The position numbers were made by a program, and so were the translations under genes. From Streptomyces liliifuscus (GTDB taxonomy: Bacteria; Actinomycetota; Actinomycetes; Streptomycetales; Streptomycetaceae), in assembly GCF_016598615.1 (NCBI RefSeq), contig NZ_CP066831.1:1302001-1366000 (forward strand): DNA of 64,000 nucleotides. The letters are read 5' to 3'. Below the pieces are notes generated by a model. It made no database searches and was not told the DNA's origin. It saw only the letters and a program-made list of their open reading frames with translations. Shown piece after piece: positions 44,436-52,005 of this stretch (positions are counted from its first letter, which is position 1; each line of letters starts with the position of its first letter).

Positions 44436-44992
44436 GACGCCCCCTGGATTTCCAATGAGAACCACACCCGCTTCCCCGTCTCGCCGGGGTCGGGCAGTGC
44501 GATGCCCCAGTCGTCGACCAGCGCGGCCACGATGGCGAGCCCGCGTCCGGACTCGTCGGCGGCGTCCGCCGTGCGGTGGCGCGGCAGATCGGGCGAGTGG
44601 TCGGCGACCGTCACCCGCACTTCGTGGTCGGTGCATTCGACGCTGACGGTGACCATGTCACCGGCGTCGGGGCTGCCGTGCCTGACGGCGTTGGCGAAGA
44701 GTTCGTCGGTGGCCAGGACGGCGTTGTCGAGCTGCTCGGCCGGCAACCGCAGGTACGCCAGCTGCTCGGCGACCATGCGCCGTACGCCCGAGGCGCGCGA
44801 GGGCTGCGCGGGGACCACGATGCGAAGGGCACGGGCCGCGCGCACGGAGGCGGGCACGGGCGGAGCCGCGGACGCGGCCGGGACGCTCTGGTCCGTCTCA
44901 CCGGTCCAGGGCCGGCCGGTGGGCGAGTCATGGTCCGCGCCGCGCGTCAGCGAGTGCGACGGCCCACGGCGGTGTGCCCTGGATGCCGTCAT
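44432..44992 (-). CDS. ATP-binding anti-sigma-factor-like protein (HATPase_c_2, RsbW/SpoIIAB fold)
   Basis: 186 residues from the ATG at 44992 (GGAGG upstream). After a disordered N-terminus (1-55), a single GHKL ATPase domain is seen: QLDNAVLATDELFANAVRHG as N box, VTVADHSPDLPR, and ADESGRGLAIVAALVDDWGI as G box. Proteins of this kind in Streptomyces bind sigma factors or regulators (AbaA-orf-like loci). It may partner the WhiJ-like regulator and DUF397 proteins encoded 2.7 kb away, an association known in whiJ loci. Confidence 0.87.
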   Translation of the reverse strand: MTASRAHRRGPSHSLTRGADHDSPTGRPWTGETDQSVPAASAAPPVPASVRAARALRIVVPAQPSRASGVRRMVAEQLAYLRLPAEQLDNAVLATDELFANAVRHGSPDAGDMVTVSVECTDHEVRVTVADHSPDLPRHRTADAADESGRGLAIVAALVDDWGIALPDPGETGKRVWFSLEIQGAS

Positions 44993-45124
44993 CGTGCCTC
45001 CTTCGAGTGCAGCACGGGTGGGGGACGGTCTCGGTGGCTGCTCGTGCAGCCAACCGGCCGGAGCGGCGGCGGACCAGGGAGTGCGGGGGTTGTCCGGTTG
45101 CAGGCGCGTAGTGGTGTGGCATGT

Positions 45125-45970
45125 ATGTTCGAAAGCGTGAGCAACGTGAGCGAGGGCCGGACCATCGAGAGCGGGCAGGATGCCCGCGGCTGGTCCGGCG
45201 TGAGCGGCAAGCGCGTGCTCGTCACCGGCGGTACGCGCGGACTCGGCGAGCAGATCGTGCGGCTGCTGGCCGCCGAGGGCGCCCGGGTGGCAACCTGCGC
45301 CCGGACCGCACGGGACCTGGACACGCTGAGAGGCACGGTTGATGCCGCAGCGCCCGACGGGTTGTTCACCCGAGCCCTCGACGTCACCGAACCGAAGCGG
45401 CTGGAGGCGTTCGTCACGGCCTCGGCGAATCGCTTCGGCGGCCTCGACGGGGTGGTGGCCTGTGCGGGCGGTTCTCGCGGGCGCGGCCTCGAACAGACGG
45501 ACGCCGGGGACTGGGCCGCGACCTGGGAGCTGAACGTCGGGCACACCGCGCGGCTGGTACGGGCCGCCGTCCCGTATCTGCGTACGGCGGGCGGTGGCTC
45601 GGTCGTGGTCATCTCGTCGATCTCGGGCTGGAAGCCGGGCCCCAACTCGCAGTACGGGACCGCGAAGTCCGCGCAGATCCATCTGGCGGCCTCGCTGGCC
45701 CGCGAGCTCGGCCCGGACGGGATCCGGGTGAACTCCGTCTCGCCGGGGTCGATGCTCATCCCGGGCCGGCGCTGGGACCGGATGCGCAGGGAGGAACCCG
45801 AGGCCTTCGCCGCGTTCGCGGCGGCCGAGCTGCCGGGCGGGGAGCCGGTCGCGCCGCAGGAGGTGGCGCGCGTGGTGGCGTTCCTGCTGTCGGACTGGTC
45901 GAGCGGGATCTCCGGGGCCAATCTGCCCGTCGACCGCGCCCAGAACGCCCCCTCGCCCGACGGTTACTAA
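45125..45970 (+). CDS. Short-chain dehydrogenase/reductase (SDR)
   Basis: 281 residues from the ATG at 45125. An in-frame GTG at 45137 with TATGTT 7 nt before it could be a leaderless start. The Rossmann motif TGGTRGLGEQ and the catalytic Ser/Tyr/Lys set in VVISSISGWKPGPNSQYGTA then K are clear. NVGH replaces the usual NNAG-helix motif, and the cofactor is probably NADP or NAD (Thr/Arg after the second strand). The C-terminal ISGANLPVDRAQN varies from the usual SGxxxxVDGG. Substrate unknown. Confidence 0.9.
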   Translation: MFESVSNVSEGRTIESGQDARGWSGVSGKRVLVTGGTRGLGEQIVRLLAAEGARVATCARTARDLDTLRGTVDAAAPDGLFTRALDVTEPKRLEAFVTASANRFGGLDGVVACAGGSRGRGLEQTDAGDWAATWELNVGHTARLVRAAVPYLRTAGGGSVVVISSISGWKPGPNSQYGTAKSAQIHLAASLARELGPDGIRVNSVSPGSMLIPGRRWDRMRREEPEAFAAFAAAELPGGEPVAPQEVARVVAFLLSDWSSGISGANLPVDRAQNAPSPDGY

Positions 45971-46005
45971 GCAGTCGGGCAGGCCGGTCGCGCCGGGGCC
46001 GATGG

Positions 46006-47427
46006 TCATGCCACCGCCCCCAGCACCGGTCGCGACCTGCGCTCGAACTCCTGGACCAGCGGCTCGTGGCTGCGGGGCTCCAGCCTCTTGCGGAAGTCGC
46101 GCAGGGCCTGGATGGACCGCTCGCTGTGCACCGTGTTGAGCGTGTCGAGTGCCTTGGTCGCCGTGCCGATCGCCTCGTCGAGGCGGTTCTGCTGAAGGTG
46201 CGCGGTCGCGAGTACGGAACGGCTGATGGCCTGGCGCCTGCGCCGGTCGGCGTTGGCGTCGATCGACTCACCTGCCATGCGCTCCGCCTGTGCGGCCAGG
46301 CCGAGGTCGCGGAAGCACAGGGCGGACTCGGCCTGCAGATAGTGGTGGTCGAGGAAACGCACCCACACGGACTCCTGCGCGGCTCCGCGGCTCGCGTCCA
46401 GCTGCTGTTCCGCGAGCCTCAGCGCCTCGGCCGTCTCACCGGAGCGGCCCCGCGCCGCGTGTCCGCGCGCCGACATGGCGTACAGGCGCATCAGGCCGAG
46501 CGGGCTGCCCGAGTCCTTCGCGGTCGCGATGCCGGCCCTCGCCAGCGCCACGCCCTCGTCCGGGCGGCCGAGGTTGGTGGCGAGGTGGGAGAGCCCGGCC
46601 AGGATCTGCCCGCCCAGCACACGGTCGCGGCCCTCGGCGCAGAGCCGCAGCGCCTGGGTCATATAGCGCTGCGCGAGTCCGTACTCCCCCGCGTCGTACG
46701 AGCTCCAGCCGGCCATCGCGGCGAGTCGGGCGGCAGCCGCGTACAGCAGGCGCTGCTGGTGCGGGGGCGTGCCGCGGCGCTGGAGCATGGGCACGACCTC
46801 GGTGCACAGGTAGTGCACGATGCTCGTGCGCACTCCGCCGCCGCCGAAGTGGTTGTCCATCTGGTCGAACATGCTGATCATGGCGTGGACCTGCTCGACG
46901 GGACCGCCGTCGGTGACCGGCGCGAGCCGTGTGACGTCGTGATTCCCGGCGTGCTCGAGCAGCCAGAGCAGCCACTCGCGCTGAGGGTTCGTCAGGGCGC
47001 CTGCGACGAAGGGGACCGCGCCGAGGAGGCTGCGGCGGGAGATGTCGGTGGAGCCCAGTTCGGCCAAGGTGTGCAAGGTGTCTGCCAGGTCTTCGCGGTA
47101 CACGAGTGCCCTGCCGACGACCGGGCGTTGCTGGTCGGGCAGAAAGCCGAGGTCCGTCGGCGACACGGCGTGGCCGAGTCGCTCGGACAGGACGGCGGCG
47201 ATCAACTCGGGGGTGTTTCCCCGGGGTTGCTGGCCGTTCAGCCAGCGGGTGACCGACGCCTTGTCGTAGTTGGAGTCCGCGCCCTGTCTGCGCCCCAGTT
47301 CGTTGACCCGGAGGGCGAGCGAGGCGTACGAGCAGCCGGCGTCTCTGAGGGCGGCCGCCAGCGCCTTGTTGGCCCCGGCGGGACCCTTGCCGGGGCTCCT
47401 CGATTGTCCGTCGGTCACGGTGGCCAT
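46006..47427 (-). CDS. NsdA-like TPR transcriptional regulator
   Basis: 473 residues from the ATG at 47427 (MATVTDGQSRSPGKGPAGAN); the longer frame start at 47478 adds poorly conserved sequence. The N-terminus carries an XRE-like HTH (LAAALRDAGCSYASLALRVN, ASVTRWLNGQQPRGNTPELI). The rest is a TPR-like superhelix with SRRSLLGAVPFVAGAL and ALRLCAEGRDRVLGGQILAG. NsdA is a Streptomyces negative regulator of sporulation and antibiotic production with similar TPR architecture; many paralogs exist, so I call this NsdA-like only. It converges with the SDR gene. Confidence 0.82.
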   Translation of the reverse strand: MATVTDGQSRSPGKGPAGANKALAAALRDAGCSYASLALRVNELGRRQGADSNYDKASVTRWLNGQQPRGNTPELIAAVLSERLGHAVSPTDLGFLPDQQRPVVGRALVYREDLADTLHTLAELGSTDISRRSLLGAVPFVAGALTNPQREWLLWLLEHAGNHDVTRLAPVTDGGPVEQVHAMISMFDQMDNHFGGGGVRTSIVHYLCTEVVPMLQRRGTPPHQQRLLYAAAARLAAMAGWSSYDAGEYGLAQRYMTQALRLCAEGRDRVLGGQILAGLSHLATNLGRPDEGVALARAGIATAKDSGSPLGLMRLYAMSARGHAARGRSGETAEALRLAEQQLDASRGAAQESVWVRFLDHHYLQAESALCFRDLGLAAQAERMAGESIDANADRRRRQAISRSVLATAHLQQNRLDEAIGTATKALDTLNTVHSERSIQALRDFRKRLEPRSHEPLVQEFERRSRPVLGAVA

Positions 47428-47672
47428 CCAGGTGTCGCATCGCGGTGCTGCGGTCTGCCCTCCCTGCCGGGGCGTCAAGTCCGGGGAGGCGGTGCGCTGT
47501 TGTGCGCCGTCGCCGCCGGACTGTGCGGCAGGTCACTCGATCACTATGATGGCCGACACACTCAACCCGCAACAAGCGTTCTGATAATTTCAGAACGATC
47601 CTCATCGCTCTGTCTGTGTCAGCGACCTCGTGGCACACTGCACGCTGTGACGGCCGTTCCGGGAGGTAGGAC

Positions 47673-48539
47673 GTGAGCGACAACCGCTCGGGCGGCAGTG
47701 CACCGACCGTCCTGCGGATGGTTCTCGGCAAGCGGCTCCGGCATCTGCGGGAACAGGCCGGAGTCTCCTTCGAGGACGCCGCGCGGGCCATCGAGGTCAC
47801 TCCTCTGACGGTCCGCCGGATAGAAAAGGCCGAGGTCGGCCTCCGTATCCCCTACGTGAGGGAGCTGCTGCACACCTACGGAGTCCCGGACTCCGAGGTC
47901 GACGACTTCCTCGCCCTGGCCAGGGAGGCCAACCGGCCGGGCTGGTGGTACTCGTACCGCGATGTCCTGCCGGAGTGGTTCAGCGCCTACGTGAGCCTGG
48001 AGAGCGAAGCCAGCGTCATCCGTCTCTACGAACCCCACTACGTCCCCGGCCTGTTGCAGACGCACGACTACGTGGCCGCGCTGATGCACATCGGCTTTCC
48101 CAACGAGACGAAGGAGGAGATCGACCGCCGCGTCGCCCTGCGCCTCAAACGCCAGGACCTGCTCGCGAAATCCGACGCACCGGCCGTCTGGGCCGTCCTG
48201 GACGAGACGGTGCTGCGCCGCCCGGTGGGCGGGGCCGAGGTGATGCGGGCCCAGATCGACCGGCTGAACGAGGCCCTGGACATGCCGAAGGTCCGGATCC
48301 AGATCCTGCGCTACTCCGTGGGAGCCCATCCGGGCGCGTTCGGCCCCTTCCACCACTTCCGCTTCGGCTTCTCCGAACTGCCCGATGTCGTCTACACCGA
48401 GAGCCTCGTCGGCTCGGTCTATGTCGACCAGCCGGCCGACGTCGTGACGTACCTCGAAGTAATGGACCGGATGTCCGTGCAGGCGGAGCCGGTCGCTCGG
48501 ACCAGGGCCATCCTGGCTGAACTGCGTAAGGAGTTGTGA
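47673..48539 (+). CDS. WhiJ/Scr1-like XRE regulator with DUF5753
   Basis: 288 residues from the GTG at 47673 (GGGAGGTAGG upstream). The N-terminal HTH (about 16-70) has LGKRLRHLREQAGVSFEDAA and VTPLTVRRIEKAEVG. DUF5753 follows with SLESEASVIRLYEPHYVPGL and LQTHDYVAAL, the Scr1 family signature. Such regulators are controlled by a small DUF397 partner, encoded four bases downstream here. WhiJ itself represses development in Streptomyces coelicolor; whether this paralog does is unknown. Confidence 0.92.
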   Translation: MSDNRSGGSAPTVLRMVLGKRLRHLREQAGVSFEDAARAIEVTPLTVRRIEKAEVGLRIPYVRELLHTYGVPDSEVDDFLALAREANRPGWWYSYRDVLPEWFSAYVSLESEASVIRLYEPHYVPGLLQTHDYVAALMHIGFPNETKEEIDRRVALRLKRQDLLAKSDAPAVWAVLDETVLRRPVGGAEVMRAQIDRLNEALDMPKVRIQILRYSVGAHPGAFGPFHHFRFGFSELPDVVYTESLVGSVYVDQPADVVTYLEVMDRMSVQAEPVARTRAILAELRKEL

Positions 48540-48542
48540 GCC

Positions 48543-48788
48543 ATGAATTCCATGGACCCCATCCACAGCGGTATGCCCGCCATCGATCTGGGAACCGAGG
48601 GCTGGCAGAAGCCCTGGAGCGGCACCAACGGCGGCAGCTGTGTCGAGGCCAAGCGACTGCCCGACGGCAGCGTCGCGTTCCGCCAGTCCAAGGACCCGGA
48701 CGGGCCCGCGCTGATCTACACCCGGGAAGAGATGATCTCGTTCCTGGAGGGCGCCAAGTCCGGCCAGGCCGACTTCCTCGTCGCCTGA
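48543..48788 (+). CDS. DUF397 protein, partner of the upstream WhiJ-like regulator
   Basis: 81 residues. The DUF397 core WQKPWSGTNGGSCVEAKRLP, then GSVAFRQSKDPDGPALIYT and EEMISFLEGAKSGQADF is clear. The start is four bases past the regulator stop, so they are coupled. DUF397 proteins antagonise their Scr1/WhiJ partner by direct binding. Confidence 0.92.
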   Translation: MNSMDPIHSGMPAIDLGTEGWQKPWSGTNGGSCVEAKRLPDGSVAFRQSKDPDGPALIYTREEMISFLEGAKSGQADFLVA

Positions 48789-48852
48789 CGCAGATCGTCG
48801 CCCGACGCCGATCGTCACTTGACGTCGTTCGTCACCTGACGTCCCTCGCCGC
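48785..48852. repeat. Four degenerate 17-bp tandem repeats
   Basis: Exact head-to-tail units are CTGACGCAGATCGTCGC, CCGACGCCGATCGTCAC, TTGACGTCGTTCGTCAC and CTGACGTCCCTCGCCGC. They start at the DUF397 stop codon. They share (Y)(Y)GACG...TCGTC. This may be an expanded 3' end or an operator array. Confidence 0.7.
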
Positions 48853-48923
48853 CCGGCATCCCGTCGAACTCCCGCGTCGCGAGCCCGCGTTCCGACGCCC
48901 TCGCCCGCCGGACCGGGCGGCAC

Positions 48924-48971
48924 CACTACGCCCGCACAACCGTCCGCCACTACGGCCGCACAACCGGACAA
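48924..48971. repeat. Two 24-bp tandem repeats
   Basis: Units at 48924-48947 and 48948-48971 share CACTACG-CCGCACAACCG and differ in a few bases, mostly at the 3' end. They lie in the spacer before the next gene; no coding function seen. Confidence 0.6.
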
Positions 48972-49043
48972 CCCGCACGCGCACTCCCGCCGTGCGGGTC
49001 GTCCGGCCACACTGGGGAAGTCGGTCGTCCTGGAGGGAGTGGT

Positions 49044-49574
49044 ATGCGTACGCTCCATGAGGCCGTCGACCGGTGCCGGACACTGGTCGTCGAGGGCCCC
49101 GACGGCATCGTCAGAAGCGGGCTGCTCGCCGAACTGGTCCGCAGCGGATTCATGATCAGGCGCTCGCGGGGCCATCTGCACCACGTGGACCCGACCCGCC
49201 CGTACCGCGAACTCCTCGCTGCCCCAGGCCGCCTGGCGGTCGACGGCGGCATCGTCCACGAACTGGTCTACGGGCCGCTGCGCCGCGGGCACTCCCGGGT
49301 GACCTGGATCCAGGCGCTCGACTTCGCCGAGTCCGTGGCCGAGCGGGACGGCGCCCTTCTCCATCTGACGGACTCCGGTCGCCGCCCGGACACCGAGAGC
49401 GCCGAGGTTGCCGACGCCTACCGCCGGGTGTTCCGCACCCTCGCCCAGCATGTCCCCGTCGTCACTCTGGACGTCGGCGGCCCGGGCCCTCCCATCCGTG
49501 CGCCATCCGCCCCCGATCTTCAACTGGGGCGATCCAAAGGGCAGTTGACGGTAGGTTGGAAGCAGACCGCGTGA
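49044..49574 (+). CDS. Degenerate thymidylate-kinase-like protein
   Basis: 176 residues from the ATG at 49044 with GGAGGGAG upstream. The N-terminus CRTLVVEGPDGIVRSGLLAE resembles the dTMP kinase P-loop (xEGxDGxGKST), but the Gly-Lys-Ser/Thr is replaced by Val-Arg-Ser, so ATP binding is doubtful. Later GALLHLTDSGRRPDTESAEV and DAYRRVFRTLAQHVPVVTLD parallel the LID and C-terminal parts of nucleotide kinases. It is probably a non-catalytic paralog. It lies between the WhiJ-like pair and a PF04672 methyltransferase. Confidence 0.65.
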   Translation: MRTLHEAVDRCRTLVVEGPDGIVRSGLLAELVRSGFMIRRSRGHLHHVDPTRPYRELLAAPGRLAVDGGIVHELVYGPLRRGHSRVTWIQALDFAESVAERDGALLHLTDSGRRPDTESAEVADAYRRVFRTLAQHVPVVTLDVGGPGPPIRAPSAPDLQLGRSKGQLTVGWKQTA

Positions 49575-49594
49575 CGCACGGCAGGAGATCTCCC

Positions 49595-50404
49595 ATGGCA
49601 GACGGCCAGTCCACTCCCGACCAGGACGCTTTGTCCAAGATCGACACCACGGTGCCGCATTCGGCCCGCATCTGGAACTACTGGATGGGCGGCAAGGACA
49701 ACTACGAGGTCGACCGGGAGGCGGGCGACGCCTACCGCGAGATCGCCCCGAACATCGAGACGATGGCCCGCGCCTCCCGCGGCTATCTGATCCGTACCGT
49801 GACGTTCGTCGCCGGTGAGCTGGGCATCCGCCAGTTCCTGGACATCGGCACGGGCCTGCCCACCTACGACAACACCCACCAGGTCGCCCAGCGCGTGGCG
49901 CCCGAGTCGCGGATCGTCTACGTGGACAACGACCCGCTGGTGCTGCGGCACGCCCAGGCGCTGCTCACCAGCACCCCCGAGGGCGTCACCGACTACATCG
50001 ACGCGGACCTGCACGAGCCCGAGCAGATCATCGAGGCCGCCGGCAAGATCCTCGACTTCGGCAAGCCCGTCGCGCTGATGCTGATGGGCATCCTGGGCCA
50101 CATCCAGGACTACGAGGAGGCCCAGTCGATCGTCCGCCGTCTCCAGGCCGCGCTGCCGTCGGGCAGTTACTTCGTGCACTACGACAGCACCGACACGGAC
50201 GCCGAACTCAAGCGGGCCCAGGAGGGCTACGACGACACCGGCGCCGTCCCGTACGTGCTGCGCAGCCCTCGGGAGATCTCCGTCTACTACGACGGTCTGG
50301 AACTGCTGGAGCCCGGCATCGTCTCCTGCCCGCTGTGGCGCCCCGAGCCGGGCACCACTCCGGAGGCGACGGATGTGTACGGGGGCGTCGCCCGCAAGTC
50401 CTGA
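49595..50404 (+). CDS. PF04672-type SAM-dependent methyltransferase (second paralog)
   Basis: 269 residues from the ATG at 49595 (AGGAG upstream). Hallmarks: PHSARIWNYWMGGKDNYEVD (21-40), FLDIGTGLPTYDN (81-93), RIVYVDNDPLVLRHAQALL and the C-terminal YGGVARKS. It is a paralog of the gene at 14185-14994 with the same length. Substrate unknown. It follows the kinase-like gene by 20 nt and is closed by a hairpin shared with the convergent oxidase gene. Confidence 0.9.
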   Translation: MADGQSTPDQDALSKIDTTVPHSARIWNYWMGGKDNYEVDREAGDAYREIAPNIETMARASRGYLIRTVTFVAGELGIRQFLDIGTGLPTYDNTHQVAQRVAPESRIVYVDNDPLVLRHAQALLTSTPEGVTDYIDADLHEPEQIIEAAGKILDFGKPVALMLMGILGHIQDYEEAQSIVRRLQAALPSGSYFVHYDSTDTDAELKRAQEGYDDTGAVPYVLRSPREISVYYDGLELLEPGIVSCPLWRPEPGTTPEATDVYGGVARKS

Positions 50405-50442
50405 GTCCGCGCGCCCGGAGCCCCCGCGGCCCGGAGTCCCCA

Positions 50443-50475
50443 CGGCCCTGACGCCCCCCGTTGGCGCCAGGGCCG
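50443..50475. terminator. Bidirectional hairpin terminator
   Basis: CGGCCCTGACGCC (50443-50455) pairs with 50463-50475 with one mismatch around a 7-nt loop. It separates the convergent methyltransferase and FAD-oxidase genes. Confidence 0.65.
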
Positions 50476-50491
50476 CTCCCGGGCAGGCCGG

Positions 50492-51889
50492 TCAGGGCCG
50501 CGCGGCCGGCTCGATGTTCTGGTTGAGCCGGAACAGGTTGCCCGGGTCGTACTCGGCCTTGATCCGGGCCAGCCGGGCGTAGTTGTCGCGGTAGCTGGCC
50601 CGTACGCGCTCCTGGCCCTCGTCCATCATCATGTTCACGTAGGCGCCGCCCGCCGAGTACGGGTGGAGGGCCTCGAAGTAGTCGACGGTCCACCGCTTGA
50701 TGTCGTCGGCGTTGGCCGGGTCGGGGTCCACGCCCGCGTAGACGGACGCCCAGCGTGCGTCGCGGTAGCTCCAGGCGGTGTCCGTCGGGGCGTGGTCGTG
50801 GACGGCGCCGTCGATCGGGTACAGGTGCATCGTCGACTTCATGGTGGGCAGTTCGGCGCCGAACTTGGCGTGCAGGTCGATCGCCTCGGCGGGGATCTCG
50901 TTGACGAAGTCGGCCCGCCAGTACCACTGGTCGCCGGGCGGGTAGAGGCCGTCGAAGGCACCCTGGATCATGGGGTGCGGCATTGGCGCGGGGCCGTGCA
51001 GCATCGGCTCCGGCAAGGCGTCGAGCAGGGGTGCCATGGCGCGTGCCGCCGCGTCCGTGTCCTCTCCCGCGTAGCACCACACGACACCGCAGGCCTTGCG
51101 TCCATGGAGCTCCTCGGGGAACGGCGGGGCGGGCGGGACCGCGCCGATCAGGAAGAAGCCGTTCAGTTCGCGGGGCGCGTGCGGGATGAAGTCGCGGTAG
51201 GCGGCGAGTACTTCGGCGCACTGCTCGACGGGCCAGAACGTGGGACCCGCCACGACCGTGCTCACCTCGTGCAGCCGGAACAGGAACGAGGTGACCACGC
51301 CGAAGTTGCCGCCTCCGCCGCGGATCGCCCAGAACAGGTCGGGGTGCTCGTCGGCGCTCGCGGTCACGTGCCGGCCGTCGGCCAGGACGAGCTCGGCCTC
51401 CAGGAGGTTGTCGATGGCCAGCCCGCACTTGCGGGTGAGATGACCGAGGCCGCCGCCGAGCGTGAGGCCCCCGACGCCGGTCGTGGAGATGATGCCGCTC
51501 GGGGTGGCCAGACCGTGCGCGTTGGTGGCCCGGTCCACCTCGCCCCAGACGCAGCCGCCGCCGACGCGGACCGTCCTGGCCTCCGCGTCGACCTCGATGT
51601 CCTTGAGCGGGGACAGGTCGACGACGACTCCGCCGTCGCAGGTCCCGAGTCCGGCGCCGTGGTGCCCGCCGCCGCGTACGGCGAGCGGCAGGTCGTGGGC
51701 GCGGGCGAAGCGGATGGCGTGCGTGACGTCCTCGGCGCTCGTACAGCGCGCCACCAGGGCGGGCCGGCGCTCGATCATCGCGTTGTAGACGGGACTGGCC
51801 TCGTCGTAGCCGGAGTCGTCCGGCCCGATCAACTGCCCCTTGAACTGGGTGAGTTCCTGCCGGGCCGCCTGTGCTGGTGTGACGGACAT
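50492..51889 (-). CDS. FAD-linked oxidase (berberine-bridge-enzyme-like)
   Basis: 465 residues from the ATG at 51889 (GGGGG six bases upstream; ATG at 51895 is too close to it). FAD-binding domain of the PCMH type: VRGGGHHGAG (71-80) with His76 as the likely 8-alpha-FAD link, then TTGVGGLTLGGGLGHLTRKC. The second covalent cysteine of bicovalent family members (GLxCDNL) is replaced by Ile (GLAIDNL). The C-terminal BBE motif is DPGNLFRLNQNI. No signal peptide, so it is a cytoplasmic oxidase. Substrate unknown; sugar or polyketide oxidation is typical in actinomycetes. Confidence 0.9.
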   Translation of the reverse strand: MSVTPAQAARQELTQFKGQLIGPDDSGYDEASPVYNAMIERRPALVARCTSAEDVTHAIRFARAHDLPLAVRGGGHHGAGLGTCDGGVVVDLSPLKDIEVDAEARTVRVGGGCVWGEVDRATNAHGLATPSGIISTTGVGGLTLGGGLGHLTRKCGLAIDNLLEAELVLADGRHVTASADEHPDLFWAIRGGGGNFGVVTSFLFRLHEVSTVVAGPTFWPVEQCAEVLAAYRDFIPHAPRELNGFFLIGAVPPAPPFPEELHGRKACGVVWCYAGEDTDAAARAMAPLLDALPEPMLHGPAPMPHPMIQGAFDGLYPPGDQWYWRADFVNEIPAEAIDLHAKFGAELPTMKSTMHLYPIDGAVHDHAPTDTAWSYRDARWASVYAGVDPDPANADDIKRWTVDYFEALHPYSAGGAYVNMMMDEGQERVRASYRDNYARLARIKAEYDPGNLFRLNQNIEPAARP

Positions 51890-52005
51890 GTGCATCCCCC
51901 GATCCGGGACCCGGCTTCCGGGCCCCCTTCCGTGGGCCTGTTTCTAGTCCCGTCCCCCGTGCGCAGATATCCGTGCCGGTCACTCAGCTCGGCGTCGGCG
52001 GCTAC

